Source of the DNA: a virus
Strand: one strand, 5' to 3'
Virus record (IMG/VR): IMGVR_UViG_3300009159_000153
Location: 1 to 36,815 of that record
Length of the DNA: 36,815 nt
Part shown: piece by piece, positions 28,992-34,458 of the stretch
Layout of the letters: the number at the start of each line of letters is the position of its first letter
How positions within the stretch are numbered: position 1 is the first letter of the stretch
Notes under the pieces: generated by a model
Seen by the model: only the letters and a program-made list of their open reading frames with translations
Databases searched by the model: none
Told to the model about the DNA's origin: nothing
Translations under genes and position numbers: made by a program

Positions 28992-29792
28992 ATGAGCAAC
29001 GATTTAAAGTGGATGATTTCATCCGACCAACAGTTTCCGTATCAAGACGATAAAATGATTGCCCTATGGTTTAAGGTTATGAAATGGTTTAAGCCAGACG
29101 TTGTTGATTACCTTGGCGATACAGATGATCAAGCCTGCTATAGCAAGTATACAGAAGGAAGATCAGCAGAGTTTTTAAATCTTCATAAGACAGATAGCAG
29201 AGATTTAATTGTTCCTATGATGCGCCATGAAGCAAAGGGTGCAAGAGATTTTTATACAAAGACCAGAGAGATGCTTCCAGAAGCACAGCTATTTTCTGCA
29301 TTGGGAAATCACGATGTTAGAATTTTTAATTATGTAGATGCGAAGTTGCCAGATTATATTAATGAAGTTACCCCCGAAGCTCTTTGGGGACTAGACTCAT
29401 TAGGTTATGAATATATTCATTATAATGAATTGCCAAAGCGTCGCTTTGGAGACATTCACGTTCATCATGGGCTTTCAATTGCATCAACTGGATCCGTTCG
29501 CAAAGATATGGAAGATCTTCAAATTTCATTAATTAGAGGTCACTCTCATAGAATTGCTTCTCATTTAGTTACATATGAATTAAGAAATAATGGAGAAGGA
29601 GAAACACTTCGTGGCTACGAGCTTGGGCACATGTGTGATGAAAAGGGCCCAGGAATGAAATATATGCAGCACCATGATTGGCAAAAGGGATTTGCTATAG
29701 CACATATTGTAAATGATTACCCACATATTCAGATGATCCATGTGGCACCAGATTACTCATGTGTTGTTGATGGGAAGCTATTTACACTATGA
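28992..29792 (+). CDS. Calcineurin-like metallophosphoesterase
   Basis: 266 residues with the ordered motifs of the metallophosphoesterase fold: SDQQFP (D12, Q14) in the place of the usual DxH, YLGDTDD (G42, D43), GNHD (N106-D108), HVHHG (H156-H159) and GHSH (H184, H186). These side chains bind a two-metal centre that hydrolyses phosphate mono- or diesters. The DxQ first motif is a known type of variation among phage members. The substrate might be a nucleotide, RNA or DNA end; the position at the head of the replication-side genes suggests nucleic acid metabolism. Start ATG 28992 has AAGGG 5 nt upstream. The stop overlaps the next start. Confidence 0.85.
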   Translation: MSNDLKWMISSDQQFPYQDDKMIALWFKVMKWFKPDVVDYLGDTDDQACYSKYTEGRSAEFLNLHKTDSRDLIVPMMRHEAKGARDFYTKTREMLPEAQLFSALGNHDVRIFNYVDAKLPDYINEVTPEALWGLDSLGYEYIHYNELPKRRFGDIHVHHGLSIASTGSVRKDMEDLQISLIRGHSHRIASHLVTYELRNNGEGETLRGYELGHMCDEKGPGMKYMQHHDWQKGFAIAHIVNDYPHIQMIHVAPDYSCVVDGKLFTL

Positions 29793-29977
29793 TGAAATGC
29801 AATAAGTGCCAAGGAAGAGTTTTTGTAGATAGAGTATTCTCACAAAAATTACACGTAGAACTTTTCTGCATGATGTGCGGTAAAAGATGGATGATTAATA
29901 AGGATACGAGTGCACTAGGTAAATGGATAGAAAAAAGAGAAAACAGCCAGCTAAAAGCATTCGGTATTTCTTCTTAA
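29789..29977 (+). CDS. Small zinc-ribbon protein
   Basis: 62 residues with two CxxC knuckles, C4-x2-C7 and C27-x2-C30, a compact treble-clef or zinc-ribbon layout (KCNKCQGRVF, ELFCMMCGKRW). The basic tail (GKWIEKRENSQLK) could contact nucleic acid. It starts in an ATGATG overlap with the phosphoesterase stop and overlaps the helix-turn-helix gene by 55 nt. Such proteins are frequent in actinophage replication regions and usually have no assigned role. Confidence 0.75.
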   Translation: MMKCNKCQGRVFVDRVFSQKLHVELFCMMCGKRWMINKDTSALGKWIEKRENSQLKAFGISS

Positions 29978-30405
29978 ATAACAAAATACATAAAGTATTA
30001 AGTCATTCAAGATCTAAAGACCAGATGGTTGCTTGGTGCTATCCTGATAAAAAAAGATTGCTGTATTCTTATTCTCAAGTATTAAAAACTATGGAGAATG
30101 CTTATTCAACTAGTCAGGTAGCTCAAATGCTTGGCAAGCATAAGGTTACTATAGAAGATTATATTTTGGACGGGAAGATAAGGTACCCACAAAAAGTATA
30201 TCCGATAGGTAATCCAGAAAGCACATGGTATAAGTTTATGTATAGTGAATCGGACATTATGGACATTCATGAGTTTATATTAGAATCAGGGTATTCTAAT
30301 AATATGCCTTCAAGAAATGAGATGAGGGCTCTTCTCAAACACAACACTATATTGTATACTAAGACCACTGAAGGAAATTTTGTACCAGTTTGGAAGGCGG
30401 AATAG
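29923..30405 (+). CDS. Excisionase/MerR-like helix-turn-helix protein
   Basis: 160 residues. Residues about 61-100 (YSTSQVAQMLGKHKVTIED, then a GKIRYPQKVYPIG wing) match the winged helix-turn-helix of excisionase and MerR-like DNA-binding proteins. The N-terminal 35 residues are strongly basic (MDRKKRKQPAKSIRYFF). It may regulate phage promoters or help DNA replication. No integrase is seen in the window, so a role in excision is not supported. Start ATG 29923 lies inside the zinc-ribbon gene; the overlap is long but the frame is well conserved in character. Confidence 0.65.
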   Translation: MDRKKRKQPAKSIRYFFLNNKIHKVLSHSRSKDQMVAWCYPDKKRLLYSYSQVLKTMENAYSTSQVAQMLGKHKVTIEDYILDGKIRYPQKVYPIGNPESTWYKFMYSESDIMDIHEFILESGYSNNMPSRNEMRALLKHNTILYTKTTEGNFVPVWKAE

Positions 30406-30407
30406 GT

Positions 30408-30518
30408 ATGAGCAGAGCTGTTGTTTGTGATATTTGTAAGAAAGAAATAGAAGTACGTTGGGGCATATTTGCTCATGACACGTTAACTAGGCATAGAAAG
30501 GCGGCACATAATGGATAG
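30408..30518 (+). CDS. 36-residue C2H2-like zinc finger protein
   Basis: A very short gene fitting between its neighbours: ATG 30408 is 2 nt after the previous stop, and TAG 30516-30518 overlaps the next ATG by 8 nt. The product has C7-x2-C10 (VVCDICKKEI) and H29-x4-H34 (LTRHRKAAH), a C2H2-like zinc site with an 18-residue spacer, longer than the classical 12. Overlapping gene junctions on both sides support reality. It may bind DNA or protein. Confidence 0.65.
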   Translation: MSRAVVCDICKKEIEVRWGIFAHDTLTRHRKAAHNG

Positions 30519-30720
30519 AGGGACTCAGGTTAGAGTTGATTTATCTTTTACCAGAAACCTTGGAAATTTTGAAAGCATTAAGATTGGCATTGGCGTAGAC
30601 GATTTTGTCAGAGACGGCGAAAGCGTAGATGCGGCAACTGATCGTGTGTATAAATTTGTTGAAGATAAGCTAATTCAAAAGACACAAGAAGTGGAAGAGG
30701 AATTGCGTGGCAGTAAATAA
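30511..30720 (+). CDS. Conserved small actinophage protein
   Basis: 69 residues of a type I recognise from actinophage replication regions but cannot assign. The first half has alternating strands (TQVRVDLSFTRNLGNFESI, KIGIGVDDFVRDG) and the second half is a charged helix (DAATDRVYKFVEDKLIQK). The GAAAGGCGG sequence before ATG 30511 is a fair ribosome site. It is overlapped by the next gene at its 3' end. Confidence 0.7.
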   Translation: MDRGTQVRVDLSFTRNLGNFESIKIGIGVDDFVRDGESVDAATDRVYKFVEDKLIQKTQEVEEELRGSK

Positions 30721-31024
30721 GGAACCCTATATCCTTCTTTCTTTATACTCTAATTTATATGAGGGCATGTATAACACAAAGCCAACAATAAATAGATATA
30801 AAGAAAAGTGGGCTATGCAAGATGTTTTAGATAGCATAGGGTTTGAGCGTTCTAAGAATGTACTAGAGTATTATTTTAAGACTGGTAAGAATAGGCATCC
30901 GCTTAATTTTTTCTACAATAACTTTGAAAGAATAGAAGACATGATGATGCAGATTAAAGAAGATAAAGCTAACAGAAGCCGTCTGTTGCAGGAAACAAAA
31001 AAGATGATTGAGGGTAACGAATGA
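30707..31024 (+). CDS. Helicase-adjacent helical protein
   Basis: 105 residues starting at GTG 30707 with GAGG (30697-30700) 6 nt upstream, overlapping the previous gene by 14 nt and the helicase start in ATGA. The product is helical (NRYKEKWAMQDVLDSIGFE, NFERIEDMMMQIKEDKANR). Lying directly before the DnaB-like gene it could assist helicase loading, but I see no AAA+ or known loader motif. The function is unknown. Confidence 0.65.
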   Translation: MAVNKEPYILLSLYSNLYEGMYNTKPTINRYKEKWAMQDVLDSIGFERSKNVLEYYFKTGKNRHPLNFFYNNFERIEDMMMQIKEDKANRSRLLQETKKMIEGNE

Positions 31025-32256
31025 ATACGGAAGCCGAGCTAATCTCAGCGGTATGCAAGAATAAAGACATCAGCACTATACTTGCAGATAACTCAGACGA
31101 CCTATTTGTTTCTCATAAAGACATTTGGGAAGGCCTTAAGTCATATTACTATAAGTTTAGAGCAGTCCCAGAAGTAACAATTCTTCAGGATAAGTTTAAA
31201 GATTTTGAGCCAGTTGAAACTAAAGGTGAGACGGGATACTACTTAGACAAGCTTAAAAATGAATTTGTTGGGAACAAACTTAAGGGTATTCTTTTGCAGG
31301 CAGGCTCATCTTTAAAAGACGATGCTCCATCAAGAGTACTTGGCACAATGCAGTCTCAGTTGGCAAACTTAAGTCGATATACAAATAATGTTAAAGACTT
31401 AGACATTACGGATTTAGATTCAGCAGAAAGACACTATGAGTCAGTAAGAACTCGATCATTAGCAATGGGAGGAAGCCCAGGAATCCTAACAGGCTTTGAG
31501 GCTATTGATAAGGCGTACCCAACTGGAATGGCTCCAGGACATCTAATCGTCGCTATAGGTTGGCCTGGACGTGGTAAGACATGGTTCACGTCATACCTAG
31601 CATGCAAGGCATGGGAGCAAGGATTCAAGCCAATGATTGTATCGCTTGAGATGGCCCCAGAAAATATGCGAGATAGAATTTATACAATGCTAGGTTCTGG
31701 ATTGTTTAGAGCAAGCGATCTTTCAAAAGGTGATATTAATATTGATGATTTTAAAACATGGGGTAAGAAGAAGACTGAAGGAAAGAATAGTTTTATTCTT
31801 GTTTCTAATGAGGGTGCTGGAGAAGTAACACCAGCAACTATTCAAGGTAAGATTGATCAGCATAAACCAGATCTTGTAATTCTCGACTATCATCAATTGT
31901 TTAATGATAACAAGCGAAGCAATTCTGAAGTTGAGCGAAATAGAAATATCTCAAGAGACTTTAAGCTGCTTGCAGTTACAAACGGAATCCCAATCATTGA
32001 TATTACTGCAGCAACTGCAGATGATATTTCAGATCAAAAAGAGCCACCAATGATGAGTCAAGTTGCATGGTCAAAGGCTATTGAGTATGATGCTGACATG
32101 GCTATTGCTATTCACAAGCATGCTAATACAGATTTGATTGAGGTTGTATCTAGAAAAAACAGGCATGGACATGACTTTAGATTTTTCCTTGACTGGGATA
32201 TAAATAGAGGAGTTATCACTCCAATCTATGAAGACCTTCCAGAGTTGAGCAAGTGA
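31021..32256 (+). CDS. DnaB-like replicative helicase
   Basis: 411 residues. The RecA-type core shows Walker A GWPGRGKT (180-187), a switch strand MIVSLEMAPENM, Walker B LVILDYHQL (D289), and the C-terminal SKAIEYDADMAIAIHK and VSRKNRHGHDFRF segments characteristic of DnaB/Sf4 helicases. Residues 1-130 give an N-terminal domain that would recruit primase. It unwinds DNA ahead of the phage polymerase as a ring hexamer, using ATP. Adjacent primase, ssDNA-binding and polymerase genes support this. It begins in ATGA overlap with the upstream gene and ends in GTGA overlap with the next. Confidence 0.9.
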   Translation: MNTEAELISAVCKNKDISTILADNSDDLFVSHKDIWEGLKSYYYKFRAVPEVTILQDKFKDFEPVETKGETGYYLDKLKNEFVGNKLKGILLQAGSSLKDDAPSRVLGTMQSQLANLSRYTNNVKDLDITDLDSAERHYESVRTRSLAMGGSPGILTGFEAIDKAYPTGMAPGHLIVAIGWPGRGKTWFTSYLACKAWEQGFKPMIVSLEMAPENMRDRIYTMLGSGLFRASDLSKGDINIDDFKTWGKKKTEGKNSFILVSNEGAGEVTPATIQGKIDQHKPDLVILDYHQLFNDNKRSNSEVERNRNISRDFKLLAVTNGIPIIDITAATADDISDQKEPPMMSQVAWSKAIEYDADMAIAIHKHANTDLIEVVSRKNRHGHDFRFFLDWDINRGVITPIYEDLPELSK

Positions 32257-32552
32257 CACATCAAAATATTAAAAGGTTTCAAATACAAGTTGAGTTTCTA
32301 GATGATTCTAATATGATTAGGATTAAAAAGCAGTACGAAGATCTACTAACTGGTCAGATGAAAGACTCTGGTTATGCCAGGGTGCTTGACATAGACCCAG
32401 CTTTTTCGGTAGAATTTGACGGACAAACTTGGAAGTTCTTAATGACTATCCACGGAATCTATGTAGGAAAGAAGAAGGCATGGCAATTAGAGGGTATAAC
32501 TCAAGGCAAGTTGATAGCTCGGAATACACCCCCGCCCATATTAAATCAATAA
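32253..32552 (+). CDS. Conserved small replication-region protein
   Basis: 99 residues from GTG 32253, overlapping the helicase stop in GTGA. The sequence (FQIQVEFLDDSNMIRIKKQ, EFDGQTWKFLMTIHGIYVG) has the look of a conserved actinophage protein commonly found beside helicase or primase; I know no function for it. Its 3' part overlaps the primase gene by 73 nt in another frame. Confidence 0.65.
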   Translation: MTHQNIKRFQIQVEFLDDSNMIRIKKQYEDLLTGQMKDSGYARVLDIDPAFSVEFDGQTWKFLMTIHGIYVGKKKAWQLEGITQGKLIARNTPPPILNQ

Positions 32553-33469
32553 TCCAAAGCCTTGGAATTGATATGGTTGGTGAGACGTCTAACGATTATC
32601 TATCATATTGTCCATTCCATTCAAATAGACATACTTCAAGTTTTAGTATTAGTAAAACAAAAGGTGCATACATTTGCTTCAACCCTTCTTGCGGAGAAGC
32701 AGGAACTCTAAGTGATCTAGTTAAAAGAATTTTAAATAAAAATGAGTTTCAGTCTTTAAGGTTTATTGAATCAAAGCAGTCCGAAGCATTAGAAAACTTT
32801 GATGAATCTCTTAAAGACATGCTTGAAGATAAGCCAGACTTCGTAGAGTTTTCAGAAGAAACATTAAAGAGTTTATACAATGGGCTGGTCAAAAGCGATA
32901 AGGCAAAAGAATATTTAAAATCACGTGGAATTAACTTAGAGTCAATGGAACACTTCTCTTTAGGATATTCTGAAAATATGGATATGATAACTGTTCCAGT
33001 GCATAGTCCAGATGGAATTGCAGTAGGAGTTGTTGGCAGATCTATATCTGATAAAAGATTTAAGAATAGCAAGGATCTTCCAAGAAGCAAAACAATGTTT
33101 AATATTCATCGTGCCAAAAAGATTGGCGACAGAGTTATAGTCGTAGAGTCCAGCTTTGATGCAATCCGTGTGCATCAGGCTGGGTTCCCTAATGTTGTGG
33201 CAACCCTTGGAGGTCATATATCTGGAGACAACCTAGGTCTTTTAAATAGATATTTCAATACAGTTATAATCATGACTGATGCAGACAAGGCTGGCAGAGA
33301 CTTAGGCTCAGCAATTGCTTATAAATTAAGCAATAAGAACATCTTGTGGGCATCGCATTCTTATGGTAGAATATATCCAGAGGGTGTAAAAGATGCAGGT
33401 GATATGTCTGATGAGGATATTAAAGCTTGTATAACAAATGCCATATCTAATTTTGAATATAGAACTTAA
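32480..33469 (+). CDS. DnaG-like primase
   Basis: 329 residues counted from ATG 32480, which has AGGAAAG (32465-32471) 8 nt upstream. A CHC2-type zinc site is C44, H47, C66, C71 (YCPFHSN, CFNPSCGE); the last pair is C-x4-C rather than the bacterial C-x2-C. The TOPRIM domain shows VVESSFDAIR (E223) and IIMTDADKAGRD (D267, D269). It makes RNA primers on unwound DNA with the helicase encoded next to it. No separate C-terminal helicase-binding domain is evident beyond a short tail. An in-frame start 51 nt upstream would lack a ribosome site. Confidence 0.9.
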   Translation: MAIRGYNSRQVDSSEYTPAHIKSIIQSLGIDMVGETSNDYLSYCPFHSNRHTSSFSISKTKGAYICFNPSCGEAGTLSDLVKRILNKNEFQSLRFIESKQSEALENFDESLKDMLEDKPDFVEFSEETLKSLYNGLVKSDKAKEYLKSRGINLESMEHFSLGYSENMDMITVPVHSPDGIAVGVVGRSISDKRFKNSKDLPRSKTMFNIHRAKKIGDRVIVVESSFDAIRVHQAGFPNVVATLGGHISGDNLGLLNRYFNTVIIMTDADKAGRDLGSAIAYKLSNKNILWASHSYGRIYPEGVKDAGDMSDEDIKACITNAISNFEYRT

Positions 33470-33478
33470 AAATACGTG

Positions 33479-33506
33479 GTTACAAACGGATATATACCGT
33501 TACATA
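33479..33506 (+). promoter_or_regulatory. Possible control site before ssDNA-binding protein gene
   Basis: An inverted repeat AACGG (33485-33489) and CCGTT (33497-33501) around ATATATA, flanked by two GTTACA copies 20 bp apart, occupies the gap before the gene. GTTACA and TACATA could be weak -35 and -10 boxes with a 16-nt spacer. Both readings are tentative. Confidence 0.3.
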
Positions 33507-33520
33507 CATAAGGAGAAAAA

Positions 33521-34195
33521 ATGGGAATAGTAAAAGGATTGTCAGGAATGACAAAAGCAATGGACAAGGTTACATACACTAGTTCAGAAGATAGCAAAGC
33601 AAAGTGGTTAAAGATTGAAGATGGGGAAGCCGTAAAGATTCGTTTTTTGCAGGAGCTTGATCCAGACTCACCACACTATAATGAAAAAGCAGGTTGCGGA
33701 TTTTTTGCAATTGAGCATACAAACCCTAAAGATTATCGACGTAAAGCACTAGACACAATGGAAGACGAAGGCCGTGACTGGGCTCAAGAGCAGCACCGAA
33801 AAGATCCTAAAGCTGGGTGGGGTGCAAGAAAGCGTCTATACGTTAACGTATTGGTTGATGATGGAAAGAATGAGCCTTATGTAGCAATTCTTTCTCAAGG
33901 CGTAAGCGGTAAAACCATTACACCAACACTAATTGAATATGCAAATGAAATGGGCAGTATCACCAACTTGGTTTGGCGTGTAAAGCGAAGTGGTCTTAAG
34001 ACAGATACAAGCTATACAATCATCCCTTTAGCTAAAGATGAAAAACCGTTTGATTTCTCTGCAGTAGAGCTTTTTGATTTAGAGAAGACAGCAGTTAGAA
34101 ATGTACCATACGCAGAGCAGGAAGCTTTTTACACTGGAGAGTCATCTCCAGAAGAAAGAGAATCTTCTTCAACAAGCAGCAGCGTAGACTGGTAA
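33521..34195 (+). CDS. Single-stranded DNA-binding protein (phage type)
   Basis: 224 residues placed between primase and polymerase. The N-terminal part (KWLKIEDGEAVKIRFLQEL) and the strand-rich middle (KRLYVNVLVDDGKNEPYVA, ITNLVWRVKRSGLKTDTSY) match the OB-fold of gp32-like phage ssDNA-binding proteins, and the tail (SPEERESSSTSSSVDW) is Ser- and acid-rich with a terminal aromatic, like the tails that recruit replication partners. AAGGAG (33510-33515) precedes ATG 33521 by 5 nt. Arginine codons include many CGT/CGA, hinting at higher expression than neighbours. It is followed by a strong terminator. Confidence 0.75.
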   Translation: MGIVKGLSGMTKAMDKVTYTSSEDSKAKWLKIEDGEAVKIRFLQELDPDSPHYNEKAGCGFFAIEHTNPKDYRRKALDTMEDEGRDWAQEQHRKDPKAGWGARKRLYVNVLVDDGKNEPYVAILSQGVSGKTITPTLIEYANEMGSITNLVWRVKRSGLKTDTSYTIIPLAKDEKPFDFSAVELFDLEKTAVRNVPYAEQEAFYTGESSPEERESSSTSSSVDW

Positions 34196-34204
34196 TATTA
34201 AATA

Positions 34205-34235
34205 GTGGAGGCGGTATTGACCGCCTCCACATTAT
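34205..34235 (+). terminator. Terminator after ssDNA-binding gene
   Basis: GTGGAGGCGG (34205-34214) and CCGCCTCCAC (34221-34230) form a perfect 10-bp stem around a TATTGA loop, followed by an AT-rich tract (ATTATTTA). The loop and right arm contain the -35 element of the next promoter. Confidence 0.85.
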
Positions 34236-34251
34236 TTAGTAAAATAGCATA
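34217..34251 (+). promoter_or_regulatory. Promoter nested in terminator, leaderless start
   Basis: TTGACC (34217-34222) sits in the terminator loop and right arm. After 17 nt comes TAAAAT (34240-34245), and the ATG at 34252 follows 6 nt later, the same -10 to ATG distance as at 20363. No ribosome site is present, so a leaderless mRNA is expected. Confidence 0.75.
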
Positions 34252-34458
34252 ATGAGAACATACGATATACCAGATCCATTTGAGACTTTTGTTTTTAATA
34301 AATATAAGAATTATGTCGGAGCAGTATATGATTTCTTTGCTAGAGAATGGCATATGAAATGCGGATGTTGCAAAGAAGATTTATACGCACCAACAAAAAA
34401 GATATTAACTAAAATTAGGTTATATCATACTAGAAATGAATGTACAGGCGGATACTAA
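34252..34458 (+). CDS. Small Cys/His-rich protein, leaderless
   Basis: 68 residues with a probable metal site formed by C37, C39, C40, H59 and C64 (KCGCCKEDLY, YHTRNECTGG). The first 35 residues (DPFETFVFNKYKNYVGAVYD) form aromatic helices. The compact Cys cluster recalls zinc-binding phage proteins; I do not assign a family and see no WhiB signature. It is transcribed from a promoter that leaves no 5' leader and overlaps the polymerase start in TAATG, so it may set polymerase translation by coupling. Confidence 0.7.
   Translation: MRTYDIPDPFETFVFNKYKNYVGAVYDFFAREWHMKCGCCKEDLYAPTKKILTKIRLYHTRNECTGGY

Noticed and set aside
29923-30405. Evidence for lysogeny from the excisionase-like protein
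   Set aside because: No integrase, repressor or attachment site is visible; excisionase-like helix-turn-helix proteins are common in lytic phages.
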